From CAYNSB01 sp964399625 (GTDB lineage: Bacteria > Planctomycetota > Phycisphaerae > Phycisphaerales > UBA1924), in NCBI GenBank assembly GCA_964399625.1, contig CAYNSB010000002.1:34938-98937 (forward strand): a DNA stretch of 64,000 nt, in the 5' to 3' direction. The notes below the pieces were generated by a model. It searched no databases. It saw only the letters and a program-made list of their open reading frames with translations, and was not told the DNA's origin. The position numbers and the translations under genes are program-made. Of this stretch, positions 42,818 through 51,362 are shown one piece after another. The first letter of the stretch is position 1, and each line of letters opens with the position of its first letter.

Positions 42818-44590
42818 CTACTTCTTCGTCGGCTCGGTCTTGTCGTCGCTCGCGCCCGCCGACGGCGCCTCGATCTTCACGTCGTCCACCTTGCCGTCCC
42901 CGGCCTTGGGATCGACAGGCTTGACGACGGCTTCGGCCGGCTTGGTTGCCAGCGCCGCGCCCGCCCCGCGGGGCATGCCACGCCCGCTCATCGGATCGAG
43001 GGGCACGGGCTTGCCGTTGTCCGCGAGCTTGAACCCGACCGCCTTCAGCTGGTCCTCGTTCCACGGATCGGTGATGCGCTCGCCGGGCGTGGGCTCGCGC
43101 AGCAGCATGCGCGCACCCTCGTCGAGCCCCGCGACGATCTCCGCCAGCGTGTCCGACCGCCGACCCACCTTCACCGGCACCCGCCGGAACTTGCTCCCCT
43201 CGGGCACCCAGGCGTAGCTCAGGCGCTCCTCGTTGAACACGCCCTGCAGCGGCGCCGCGGCCACGCCCTCGGCGCGATCGAGCTGCAGCGTCGCCTCGCA
43301 ACTCATCGAGGGCTTGAGCCCCGCCGACGCGGGATCGAAGTCGAGCAGGATCTTCACGGTGTACTCGCGCCGGTTCGGATCGCGCCAACCGCCGCTCTCG
43401 GCGAGCACGCCGATGGTCTCCACCTTGCCCGCGAACGTCTGCCCCCCCGCCGCGTCCACCTTCACCGTCGCGCCCTGCCCCGGCTTGACCCTGCCCGCGA
43501 GGCTCTCGTGCACCTTCACCTGCGCGATCATCGACGACGTGTCGGGCAATGTGATCATCACCTCGTTCGGGAACACCTTCCGCCCCACCTGCATCGGGCC
43601 GGCGTTGTTCCACATCATCCCGTCGCCGTCGAGGCTCGTGCCGTACACCACCAGCCCGTCCTGCGGCGCCATCACGGTGCACGCCGCGAACTGCTTGTTG
43701 AGCTTCTCCAGACGCTCCTGGCGCACGTCCAGCTGCCGACGCTTGTTGATCCGGTCCGCCTCCTTGCTCGCGAGCTGGATCTCGTTCTGCTGATTCACGC
43801 GCGCCAGCTCCGCCCTGGCCTCCTCCACCGCCGACTCCTTGGTCTTGCGGTCCTTGGGCTGCTGGTACGTCATGTACGTCTGCTGCTCGAGCACCGCCTT
43901 GGCCCGCGCCGCCCGCGCGTCCCGAAGCGCGATCTCGTCCTGCTGCAGCTGGTCCTTGCTATAGAACCCCTGGTCAAAGAGCGTCTTGGACCGCTCGTAC
44001 TTCTCCTCCAGGCGCTCCAGGTCCTTGGCCGTCTTGTCGAGCGCCAGCTCGATGTCCTTCTCCTTCTGCACCCGCTCGCCCTTGTCCCACTGCGACAGGT
44101 CCAGCAGCGCCAGGTCGAGCTTCAACTGCGCCTGGCGAACCTTCGACTCGTTCTCGCTCTTCTGGATCTCGTACCCGTTCTCCGCCGCGACCAGCTCCGC
44201 CTTGGCGGACTCGACGCGCAGCGTCTCCTCCTCCACCTGGTTCTTGATGTTGTCGCTGTTGAGACGGATGAGCAGGTCGCCCTTCTTCACGCGCGACCCC
44301 TCGGGCGCGATCTCCACCACGCTCGTCTCGTTCTCCGTCTCGTTCCGCACTTCCTTCTGCAGCTTGGACTTGAGCTGCCCCGTGGACGTCACGCTCACGT
44401 CGAACGACGTCCGCTCCACCACGCCAAGCTCGACCGAACCCCCACGCTTGCCCGCGCTGGCCCGGGGCGTGTCCTTGGACTGCCCCAGCACCGCGACAAA
44501 CCCCGTGCCTCCCGCCGCCAATGCCGACGTGACCACGATCGCCTTCAGGAGAATCGCGCCGCGACGCGAGGACGGGGATTGGCTCGTCAT
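42818..44590 (-). CDS. MacA-like RND/ABC efflux periplasmic adaptor
   Basis: 590 residues. ATG 44590 has AGGAAG seven nt upstream. A membrane anchor or signal lies at about 11-36 (ILLKAIVVTSALAAGGTGFV). Then follow a half lipoyl motif (EIAPEGSRVKKGDLLIRLNS), an unusually long alpha hairpin, about 115-310, with heptads rich in Glu/Lys/Gln (EKYERSKTLFDQGFYSKDQL), the returning lipoyl half (FAACTVMAPQDGLVVYGTSL), a beta-barrel and a membrane-proximal domain. The order matches MacA/HlyD adaptors. No permease is adjacent, so the transporter partner is elsewhere. The last 80 residues are polar and Pro/Ala/Lys-rich. Confidence 0.8.
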   Translation of the reverse strand: MTSQSPSSRRGAILLKAIVVTSALAAGGTGFVAVLGQSKDTPRASAGKRGGSVELGVVERTSFDVSVTSTGQLKSKLQKEVRNETENETSVVEIAPEGSRVKKGDLLIRLNSDNIKNQVEEETLRVESAKAELVAAENGYEIQKSENESKVRQAQLKLDLALLDLSQWDKGERVQKEKDIELALDKTAKDLERLEEKYERSKTLFDQGFYSKDQLQQDEIALRDARAARAKAVLEQQTYMTYQQPKDRKTKESAVEEARAELARVNQQNEIQLASKEADRINKRRQLDVRQERLEKLNKQFAACTVMAPQDGLVVYGTSLDGDGMMWNNAGPMQVGRKVFPNEVMITLPDTSSMIAQVKVHESLAGRVKPGQGATVKVDAAGGQTFAGKVETIGVLAESGGWRDPNRREYTVKILLDFDPASAGLKPSMSCEATLQLDRAEGVAAAPLQGVFNEERLSYAWVPEGSKFRRVPVKVGRRSDTLAEIVAGLDEGARMLLREPTPGERITDPWNEDQLKAVGFKLADNGKPVPLDPMSGRGMPRGAGAALATKPAEAVVKPVDPKAGDGKVDDVKIEAPSAGASDDKTEPTKK

Positions 44591-44633
44591 GGAACGCTTC
44601 CTAAGGGACACACACGCGCCGGCTCTGATCGCC

Positions 44634-44645
44634 CGGACATGTCCG
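44634..44645. promoter_or_regulatory. Palindromic candidate operator upstream of the MacA-like gene
   Basis: CGGACATGTCCG is a perfect 12-bp palindrome 43 bp before the MacA-like start. Its right half ATGTCC repeats as a direct copy 8 bp later (44647-44652). It may be a regulator site for the adaptor gene or for mqnB on the other strand. No regulator is known. Confidence 0.35.
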
Positions 44646-44752
44646 CATGTCCCTTGAACCGAGCGCTCAACGCCCGGTTTCAATGTCGGACCCCGTTCCG
44701 ACCACGCGTGAGTCTACCGCTCTTGTGCGGCAATACTCTTGCATAACTCAGG

Positions 44753-45469
44753 ATGGACACACACTCCACACCCGTCAGGCACACGCTCATTGTGGTCGCC
44801 GCGCCCATCGAGGCGCGGGCCGTACTGGCCGGAATCCTCGCTCGCGCCGACTCCGACACCTTCGACTGGCTCCCCAGAAAGTTGGCGGCCCACACCTCCT
44901 TACTGATGACAGGCGTGGGAAAGACCAACGCCGCTGGAGCCGTCGCACGGGCTTGGGACCCAAACAAATACCATTCTGTTCTCAACGTGGGAATCGCCGG
45001 GGCCCTCCCCGATTCAGAGTTGGCGCTCGGGCAAAGCGTGCTCGCGTCCCACAGCGCGTTTGCGGACGAAGGCGTGCTCACCGACGCGGGCTACCGCACC
45101 ATCGCCCAGATGGGATTTGCCCTCGGCCCGCCGCCCGTCAACGACGCGAGGGTGGCGGGCCACCCCCGTTTGCTTGCGGCTCTGACCCCGCTTGTGGACA
45201 CGCTCGCGGCCATCGCCACCGTTTCGACATGCTCGGGAACCGACGCCCTGGCGCGGATTGTGCGCGATCGGACGGGCGCCGCCGCCGAGTGCATGGAGGG
45301 CGCGGCGATCGCCCTCGTGTGTGCGCGCCTGGGCGCCCCGTTCGCCGAACTGCGGACCATCAGCAACACCACGGGTGATCGCTCCGGCCAGCGATGGGAT
45401 ATCGCCGGGGCCCTGGCGCGACTGTCGTCGATTCTCGGACGGATCGACTGGCCTTCGCTGGGCGGATGA
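44753..45469 (+). CDS. mqnB: Futalosine hydrolase (menaquinone synthesis)
   Basis: 238 residues from ATG 44753. A nucleoside-phosphorylase-fold enzyme that cleaves (aminodeoxy)futalosine to release adenine or hypoxanthine in the futalosine menaquinone pathway. Motifs: NVGIAGALPDSELALGQSVL, SHSAFADEGVLTDAGY, STCSGTDALA, CMEGAAIALVCARLGAPFAE, RTISNTTGDRSGQRWDI. The last follows MqnB closely and separates it from MTA/SAH nucleosidases. The context is not a men operon. mqnE is 26 kb to the left, so the pathway genes are scattered. The last Asp of SNTTGD is the usual catalytic Asp for purine N7 protonation. Good confidence in family. Confidence 0.88.
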   Translation: MDTHSTPVRHTLIVVAAPIEARAVLAGILARADSDTFDWLPRKLAAHTSLLMTGVGKTNAAGAVARAWDPNKYHSVLNVGIAGALPDSELALGQSVLASHSAFADEGVLTDAGYRTIAQMGFALGPPPVNDARVAGHPRLLAALTPLVDTLAAIATVSTCSGTDALARIVRDRTGAAAECMEGAAIALVCARLGAPFAELRTISNTTGDRSGQRWDIAGALARLSSILGRIDWPSLGG

Positions 45470-45634
45470 CGCGCGCGGGGCCCGCGGCCCGTGGAAGCAT
45501 GGTCCGGTTGTGCCGGACGGGCGTTTCGATCCGTGAGGGCAACTTGGCCCACCTGTGAACACCCCCCCGTGGCGGGTCGATCTCACTCCGACACCTCCCG
45601 CGCGCGCCGAGCGCCGGGGACGGAGACGGGATCG

Positions 45635-46972
45635 ATGGCGTTCGGGATGTTCCGGAACAAGCTGGTCGGTCAGGCCAAGAGCCTGGTCAACGCGGGCCTC
45701 TCGCCCGTGGCGATCGACTTTGGCACCGGTGCGCTCAAGGCGCTGCAGATCAACCGCACCGAGTCCGGGTGCACGCTCGCCGCCGCCGCGAGCGTCGAGA
45801 CCCCCGAGGACCTCCTGCTCGACGCGGGCAAGCGCCTCCGCTTCCAGAGCGACGCCCTTCCCAAGATGCTCAAGGCCGGGAACTTCTCGGGCAAGCGCGG
45901 CGTGTGCGCCATCCCCGCGAGCCTGTCCTTCTGCAAGCACCTCAAGGTGCCCAAGGACGGCACGCCCATCCACGCGATCGTCGAGTCGGCCCTCGTGCAG
46001 CAGTTCGGGTGCCACCCGAGCCAGATGGTCTTCCGCCACTTCGAGGTCGCGGACCTGCCCTCGCCCGGCGGCGGGCAGCAGACCGAGGTCATCTGCCTCG
46101 CCGCGACCCGCGAGCTCGTGGGGCGGCTCATGGGCGCGCTCCGCGAGGCGAAGCTCGAGCCCGTGGGCATGCACTGCGAGCAGCTCGCGCTGCTCCGCGC
46201 CTTCGAGCCCATCTCCCGGCGCGCCGACGACAAGAACGCCACGACCCTCTACCTCGACATCGGCGCGGGCTCCACGAACATGCTCATCGCGCAGGGGCAG
46301 AACCTGATGTTCTCCAAGCGCATCGAGATGGGCGGGCGCTACCTCGACGAGGCGATCTGCAAGCAGACCAAGTGCTCCATGGGCGAGGCCCGCGCCCTCC
46401 GCGCGCAGATGGACGGCATCGTCCTCGGCGCCGCGACCGCGGCGCCCGCGGCCCGCGGCGCGTCGTTCCTCGAGCGCCCGGTTCTCACCGCGGCCGGCGC
46501 CGTGCCCCTCTCGGGCTCCGAGGCCCAGGCTGAGGCCCAGGCCAAGAGCCGCGAGCACGCGGCCCGCTCGACCACCGCCGCCGCGATCGCCGCCAGCGAG
46601 CGTCGCCAGGACGGCTCGACGATCTTCTCGGGCGACCTGGGACGCCAGGCGCCGCGCGCCTTCGTCCCGCCCAAGGCGGACCTGAGCGAGCCGCTGGAGA
46701 TCCTCACCGACGACATCGCCCTGGCCCTGCGGTACTACGCGTCGCTGTTCCCGGCCCGTCCCATCGAGCGGACGGTGTTCGTGGGCGGCGAGGCGCGCTA
46801 CCGCGGGCTCTGCCAGCACATCGCCCGCGCCATCCGTGTCTCGGCGCAGATCGCCGACCCGCTCGCCTCCGTGCAGCGCGGCGACGAGCTGACGCCGGGC
46901 GTGGACCTTCGCCAACCCCAGCCCGGTTGGGCCGTGCCCCTGGGCCTGTGCTTCCTTCCGACGGACCTGTGA
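45635..46972 (+). CDS. pilM: Type IV pilus assembly protein PilM
   Basis: 445 residues from ATG 45635 (GGAGACGGGATCG upstream). An actin-like ATPase that sits on the cytoplasmic side of the inner membrane and binds the PilN tail. SPVAIDFGTGALKALQI is the first phosphate loop and TTLYLDIGAGSTNMLIA the second; the closing part has TVFVGGEARYRGLCQHIARA. Between these a low-complexity stretch (about 265-350, Ala-rich: AAPAARGASF, SEAQAEAQAKSREHAA) is an insertion compared with the usual 350-residue form. It heads the pilM-N-O-P-B operon, 165 bp after mqnB. Confidence 0.9.
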   Translation: MAFGMFRNKLVGQAKSLVNAGLSPVAIDFGTGALKALQINRTESGCTLAAAASVETPEDLLLDAGKRLRFQSDALPKMLKAGNFSGKRGVCAIPASLSFCKHLKVPKDGTPIHAIVESALVQQFGCHPSQMVFRHFEVADLPSPGGGQQTEVICLAATRELVGRLMGALREAKLEPVGMHCEQLALLRAFEPISRRADDKNATTLYLDIGAGSTNMLIAQGQNLMFSKRIEMGGRYLDEAICKQTKCSMGEARALRAQMDGIVLGAATAAPAARGASFLERPVLTAAGAVPLSGSEAQAEAQAKSREHAARSTTAAAIAASERRQDGSTIFSGDLGRQAPRAFVPPKADLSEPLEILTDDIALALRYYASLFPARPIERTVFVGGEARYRGLCQHIARAIRVSAQIADPLASVQRGDELTPGVDLRQPQPGWAVPLGLCFLPTDL

Positions 46973-46999
46973 TATCCCTGGAGTGACCCGGAGCCATCC

Positions 47000-47860
47000 A
47001 TGAAGAATCCCTTTCTCCGAGACCAGTCCGCCGGGAGCTTCCTCCCCCAGGACTATGTCAAGGGCAAGCACGAGTTCCGGGCGAACCTGATCTGCCTGGG
47101 CCTGTTCGGCGTGGTGATGTTCGGCGTGGTCAGCGCCTTCTTCGTCACCAACCGCCAATGGATCCAGGTGCGCCACGAGCAGCAGGTGATCACCGCGGAC
47201 TACACCAAGGAGGCCGCGAAGATCGAGCAGCTCAAGAAGCTCGACCTGCAGAACGCGCAGATGCTCGAGAAGGCCGAGATCACCACGGCCCTGGTCGAGC
47301 AGGTCCCGCGCTCGGTCCTCCTGCGCGAGCTGGTCAACCGCCTCCCCGAGAACATCACGCTCACCGAGATGGTCCTCGAGGGCAAGCGCGCCAAGACCGC
47401 CCCGGTCGTGAGCGGCGGCAGCATCGGCTCCGGCTCGGGCGTGAAGAACCTCTCGGGTCGCCCCGCCGGGCAGAGCTCCAGCGCCGTGGGCAAGAACGCC
47501 CCGAAGGTCGAGGCCCCCAAGGTGGAGGCCCCGCGCTTCGAGTACACGCTCAAGCTCACCGGGCTCGCCAAGGTCAACAACGAGATCTCCGACTACCTGC
47601 ACTCGCTGCAGGAGAGCCCGATCCTCGACGGCGTCGACCTCCGCTACATCAAGGAGACCGGAGTCGACAAGGAGTCGTTCCGCAAGTTCGAGATCCAGGC
47701 CACCATCAAGAAGGGCGCCGACGGGCGAGCGCTCGATCCCAACCCGCAGACCGTCGCGAAGAAGACGTTCTCGAACGACAAGCCGTCGTCCACGCCCGCG
47801 GGCAAGCCCGCGCCCGAAGGGTCGCCGACCGCCGAGGCGTCCGGAAAGAAGGAGGAGTAA
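47000..47860 (+). CDS. pilN: PilN-like inner-membrane assembly protein
   Basis: 286 residues. The cytoplasmic N-terminus (MKNPFLRDQSAGSFLPQDYV) carries the conserved hydrophilic motif that binds PilM. A single membrane helix lies at about 29-49 (ANLICLGLFGVVMFGVVSAF), then a coiled coil (TKEAAKIEQLKKLDLQNAQM) and a PilN ferredoxin-like part (LLRELVNRLPENITLTEMVL and FEYTLKLTGLAKVNNEISDY). A Lys/Ser/Gly/Pro-rich low-complexity loop at about 130-178 and a polar tail (about 250-286) are added. It lies 27 bp after pilM and 3 bp before pilO. Confidence 0.85.
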   Translation: MKNPFLRDQSAGSFLPQDYVKGKHEFRANLICLGLFGVVMFGVVSAFFVTNRQWIQVRHEQQVITADYTKEAAKIEQLKKLDLQNAQMLEKAEITTALVEQVPRSVLLRELVNRLPENITLTEMVLEGKRAKTAPVVSGGSIGSGSGVKNLSGRPAGQSSSAVGKNAPKVEAPKVEAPRFEYTLKLTGLAKVNNEISDYLHSLQESPILDGVDLRYIKETGVDKESFRKFEIQATIKKGADGRALDPNPQTVAKKTFSNDKPSSTPAGKPAPEGSPTAEASGKKEE

Positions 47861-47863
47861 CCC

Positions 47864-48424
47864 ATGAAGGTCGGACCCCGAGAGGCGTTGCTCTTGTCGA
47901 TCCTCGTCGCGCTGCCCGTGGCGAGCTACTTCCTGGTCTTCCGCCCGCAGAACCGCGAGATCGCGCAGGCGCGTGAGGAGATCGCGCACAAGCGCGCCCT
48001 CCTGCAGAAGGTGCAGGAGTCCACCTCCCGCGCCGAGAGCCTCGAGAAGCAGATCGCCGAGACGCAGGAGAAGATCATGCTCATCGAGGCCAAGCTCCCC
48101 TCCAAGAAGGAGGTGGACTCGGTCGTGCGATCGATCTCGGACCTGGCGGTGCAGTGCGGGCTCGAGGCGCCCAACATCGAGTCGGACAAGCCCGTCTCGG
48201 CCGCGATGTACATGGAGCAGCCGCTGAAGGTCAAGATCAAGGGCCCGTTCCGCTCCGAGGACGGCGAGAAGGGCTTCAACGCCTTCCTCGTCAAGCTCGA
48301 GCAGCTCCCCCGCATCACGCGCATGCCCGACCTCAAGATCGGGCGCGTGAAGGAGAACAACGGGCACATGGAGGCGGCGTTCACCCTGAGCATCTACTTC
48401 CGCCCCGAAGGGAGCGAGAAATGA
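47864..48424 (+). CDS. pilO: PilO-like inner-membrane assembly protein
   Basis: 186 residues. A short cytoplasmic start, membrane helix at about 6-23 (EALLLSILVALPVASYFLVF), coiled coil (about 28-75, REIAQAREEIAHKRALLQKV) and a ferredoxin-like C-terminal domain (MYMEQPLKVKIKGPFRSEDG, FNAFLVKLEQLPRITRMPDL). The pattern matches PilO, the partner of PilN. The ATGA stop/start overlap joins it to the next gene. Size is typical. Confidence 0.85.
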   Translation: MKVGPREALLLSILVALPVASYFLVFRPQNREIAQAREEIAHKRALLQKVQESTSRAESLEKQIAETQEKIMLIEAKLPSKKEVDSVVRSISDLAVQCGLEAPNIESDKPVSAAMYMEQPLKVKIKGPFRSEDGEKGFNAFLVKLEQLPRITRMPDLKIGRVKENNGHMEAAFTLSIYFRPEGSEK

Positions 48425-49122
48425 ACGACAAGGACCTGATGGTGCCCGACCACGGAGCGGACGCGATCGCCGAGTTCCGCCCGACGAACGCCCCCGCGGG
48501 CGCCGCGCCCGCGTCCGACGCGCTCTCGGCCAAACTGCGCTCGCTGCTGAGCTCCCAGATCATGGTCGTGGTGCTCGTGCTGGTGGTCTCCGTCGCGTCG
48601 CTGCTGTTCATGCGCCGCAAGGGCATGGACTCGGGGATCAGCTTCCAGTCCGTGAAGATCGACTACCAGCCCGACAACGCGGGCGCCTCCACCAGCGCCG
48701 AGCACTCGCGCATCCTCCGCGAGCTCGCCGCCAGCAGCGCGCCCATCGCCATCGAGGCGAGCCAGCTCCGCAAGAACCCCTTCACCCTCGACGACGGGCC
48801 CGCGGTCCCCTCGACCAACCCCGTCACGAGCCGCGCGCCCGACACCGGCGCCGCCCGACAGGAGGAGATCCGCAACACGCTCGCCTCCCTCAAGCTCAAC
48901 GGCGTGATGGACGGGCCCGTGCCCCTGGCCCGCATCGACGGACGCACCGTGCGCGTGGGCGACACCGTCGCGGACCTCTTCATGGTCGGGCAGATCCACG
49001 ATCGCGCCGTGGACCTCATCGCGGACAACCAGACGTACACCATCTCGCTCTCGGACGGGCCGGGCGGCCCCAACGGGAGGGGCGGGCTCAAGTCCAACAA
49101 CCCGATGAACCCGCGTCGCTGA
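48421..49122 (+). CDS. Probable PilP/GspC-like assembly protein
   Basis: 233 residues. A cytoplasmic N-terminus of about 40 residues, a membrane helix (about 42-62, QIMVVVLVLVVSVASLLFMR), a linker, and a small beta-domain: TLASLKLNGVMDGPVPLARI, DGRTVRVGDTVADLFMVGQI, VDLIADNQTYTISL. This 'L.L.G.m..g...A.I.g..v..Gd....' layout is the homology region of PilP/GspC proteins. It sits exactly where pilP follows pilO, overlapping it by 4 bp. The sequence likeness is limited, so the name rests on position and architecture. Confidence 0.65.
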   Translation: MNDKDLMVPDHGADAIAEFRPTNAPAGAAPASDALSAKLRSLLSSQIMVVVLVLVVSVASLLFMRRKGMDSGISFQSVKIDYQPDNAGASTSAEHSRILRELAASSAPIAIEASQLRKNPFTLDDGPAVPSTNPVTSRAPDTGAARQEEIRNTLASLKLNGVMDGPVPLARIDGRTVRVGDTVADLFMVGQIHDRAVDLIADNQTYTISLSDGPGGPNGRGGLKSNNPMNPRR

Positions 49123-49170
49123 TCGGCGCGCGCGGGACCGCCCGCGCCCGCACCAGAGAGAGGCCCCGGC

Positions 49171-51186
49171 GTGCCCAAGTACAACATCGACGACATCCTC
49201 CAGGAACTGGGCGTCGGCGCGAACAAGCGCGCCGACAAGCCCAAGCCCGCCGAGCCCGCGCCGGGGCCCAAGCAGCACACCATCGACAAGGCCGAGCAGT
49301 CCTTCTCGCCGCTCCCGGCGGTCCCCGCCAACCAGCAGACCTTCGGGATCAAGGCCCCCACCACGCCCGAGCACGATCCGGCCGTCAAGAACGCCCCCGC
49401 CGCGGCCTCCTCCAGCGTGGGCCCGGCCCTCTCGAGCATCCACGACGAGCCCATGGCCATCGAGCGCCAGTCGGGCTCGCTCCAGGACCAGCTCGTCCTC
49501 AAGAACATCGTCAACGCGCAGCAGATGAACGCCGCGCTCGCCGTCCTCCGCCAGTCCCCCGGGCGCCGGCTCACCGACGTGCTCATCGAGCAGGGCGTCG
49601 ATGAGGCCGCGGTGCTCCAGGCGATCGCCGAGCACGCGGGCCTCCCCTTCGAGCGCGTCGATCTCGAGAAGGGCCTCGAGGGCGGGTTCGACGGAAAAGC
49701 ACTCCAGCGGCTCACGCCCGAGTTCTGCAAGCAGCACTCCGTGATCCCGCTCCGCCAGGAGGGCTCGCGCATCGTCATCGGCTCCACCCGCGCCGACGAC
49801 CCGTTCCTCGTCGATGAGGTCCGCTCCAGGCTCGGCGTCAAGGGCGTCAAGCTCGCGATCGTGCCCTCCTCGGACGTGCGCGCGGCCCTGGACCTGCTGG
49901 GCGAGTCCAGCAAGGCCGAGGAGATCGACGTCTCCGAGATCCTCTCCTCCGTCTCCACGGAAGAGGGCGACGTCACCGTCGAGAAGGAATCCGAGAAGCC
50001 CACCGACCTCGAGGCCCAGTCCGAGTCCGCCCCCGTCATCCGCTACGTCAACCACATCATCCACACCGCGGTCAAGGACGGCGCCTCGGACATCCACATC
50101 GAGCCCACCGAGAAGAAGCTCAAGGTCCGCTTCCGCATCGACGGCGAGCTGTACGAGGTCATGAACGCGCCCGCGTCCATGGCCGCCGCCGTGTGCTCCC
50201 GCCTGAAGCTGATGGCGAACCTGGACATCTCCGAGCGGCGCATCCCCCAGGACGGACGCGTCCGCTGCACCGTCCAGAGCCGAAAGCTCGACCTCCGCCT
50301 CTCCACGCTCCCCGTCAACGGCGGGGAGAAGATCGTGATGCGAATCCTCGACACGCGATCGATCAACGTGAAGCTCGAGGACCTGGGCTTCCACGAGGAC
50401 ACGCTCCAGGTCTGGAAGAAGATGGTCGATGCGCCGCACGGCATCGTGCTCGTCACCGGGCCCACCGGCTCGGGCAAGACCACCACGCTCTACAGCTCGC
50501 TCCGCCAGCTCGACAAGAACTCGATGAACGTCTCCACGGTCGAGGACCCCGTCGAGTACCACCTCGACGGCATCACCCAGACCCAGGTCCACGAGCGCGC
50601 GGGCATGACCTTCCCCGTCGCCCTCCGCGCCCTGCTCCGCCAGGACCCCGACGTGATCATGCTCGGCGAGATCCGCGACCACGAGACGGCGATCATCGCC
50701 GTCCAGGCCGCGCTCACGGGCCACCTCGTGCTCTCGACGCTCCACACCAACGACGCGCCCAGCAGCGTGACGCGACTGGTGAACATCGGGCTCGAGCCCT
50801 TCCTCGTCGGCGCCGCGGTCAACGCCGTGCTCGCCCAGCGCCTCGTCCGCCGCCTGTGCACGCACTGCAAGGCGATGGAGCCGGCGAGCGAGGACATGCG
50901 CGAGTACCTGCAGATGCAGGGCATCGACACGGAGCAGATGCCCACCGCCAAGGGCTGCGACAAGTGCCGGCACACCGGCTTCTCCGGACGCGTCGGCATC
51001 TACGAGCTGCTCACCATCGACGACCAGACCCGCGACATCATCGCGCGCAACCCCAACGTCGCCGAGTTCCGACGCCTCTGCGTCGAGCGCGGCATGGTCA
51101 CCCTCCGGGGCGACGGCATGCGCAAGGTCTCGCAGGGGCTCACGACGGTGCAGGAGATCCTGCGCGTCACCGAGGCCAACATCTAG
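49171..51186 (+). CDS. pilB: Type IV pilus / type II secretion assembly ATPase (PilB/GspE)
   Basis: 671 residues from GTG 49171 (AGAGAGG upstream). An N-terminal extension of about 100 residues with poly-Pro/Ala is followed by an MshEN/T2SSE_N domain (QQMNAALAVLRQSPGRRLTD), which may bind c-di-GMP in this family, and then the ATPase: Walker A GPTGSGKTTTL (about 430-440, K436), Asp box, Walker B region LRQDPDVIMLGEIRDHETA, His box GHLVLSTLHTNDA. The tetracysteine motif is CTHCK ... CDKCRHTG. It drives prepilin or pseudopilin polymerisation at the inner membrane. It follows pilM-P in the operon; no PilT or PilC is in the window. Confidence 0.93.
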   Translation: MPKYNIDDILQELGVGANKRADKPKPAEPAPGPKQHTIDKAEQSFSPLPAVPANQQTFGIKAPTTPEHDPAVKNAPAAASSSVGPALSSIHDEPMAIERQSGSLQDQLVLKNIVNAQQMNAALAVLRQSPGRRLTDVLIEQGVDEAAVLQAIAEHAGLPFERVDLEKGLEGGFDGKALQRLTPEFCKQHSVIPLRQEGSRIVIGSTRADDPFLVDEVRSRLGVKGVKLAIVPSSDVRAALDLLGESSKAEEIDVSEILSSVSTEEGDVTVEKESEKPTDLEAQSESAPVIRYVNHIIHTAVKDGASDIHIEPTEKKLKVRFRIDGELYEVMNAPASMAAAVCSRLKLMANLDISERRIPQDGRVRCTVQSRKLDLRLSTLPVNGGEKIVMRILDTRSINVKLEDLGFHEDTLQVWKKMVDAPHGIVLVTGPTGSGKTTTLYSSLRQLDKNSMNVSTVEDPVEYHLDGITQTQVHERAGMTFPVALRALLRQDPDVIMLGEIRDHETAIIAVQAALTGHLVLSTLHTNDAPSSVTRLVNIGLEPFLVGAAVNAVLAQRLVRRLCTHCKAMEPASEDMREYLQMQGIDTEQMPTAKGCDKCRHTGFSGRVGIYELLTIDDQTRDIIARNPNVAEFRRLCVERGMVTLRGDGMRKVSQGLTTVQEILRVTEANI

Positions 51187-51294
51187 GCCCGCCATCCCGC
51201 GTCGCATCCAAGGCCTCGCCCCCGAACACGATCCGTGCGCGAAATCCCGCGGTCCACACGCCGGAAAAATGTCCGCGGAACATCCCCTTCCCCG

Positions 51295-51323
51295 TTGACA
51301 CTCTACGACGCACGTAGTAGATT
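51295..51323 (+). promoter_or_regulatory. Sigma-70-type promoter of the BlaI-M56 unit
   Basis: TTGACA (51295-51300), a perfect -35 box, is followed by a 17-bp spacer and TAGATT (51318-51323) as the -10. It lies 39 bp before the blaI ATG, so the transcript would start about 51330. Two dyads overlap the spacer and the start region, making it a typical repressible promoter. Confidence 0.75.
51304..51319. promoter_or_regulatory. BlaI-type operator dyad 1
   Basis: TACGACG-CA-CGTAGTA: a 16-bp dyad of the form TACnACg..cGTnGTA with one mismatched pair, lying between the -35 and -10 boxes. It has the spacing known for BlaI/MecI dyads. Confidence 0.7.
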
Positions 51324-51326
51324 GTG

Positions 51327-51342
51327 TACGACACGTGTAGTA
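51327..51342. promoter_or_regulatory. BlaI-type operator dyad 2
   Basis: TACGACACGTGTAGTA: a 16-bp dyad TACnACA-CG-TGTnGTA, the same architecture as dyad 1, placed 23 bp downstream of it just after the -10 box. It fits the BlaI/MecI consensus TACnACA..TGTnGTA in every defined position. Confidence 0.75.
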
Positions 51343-51362
51343 GACCAAGGGGATGAGCCACG

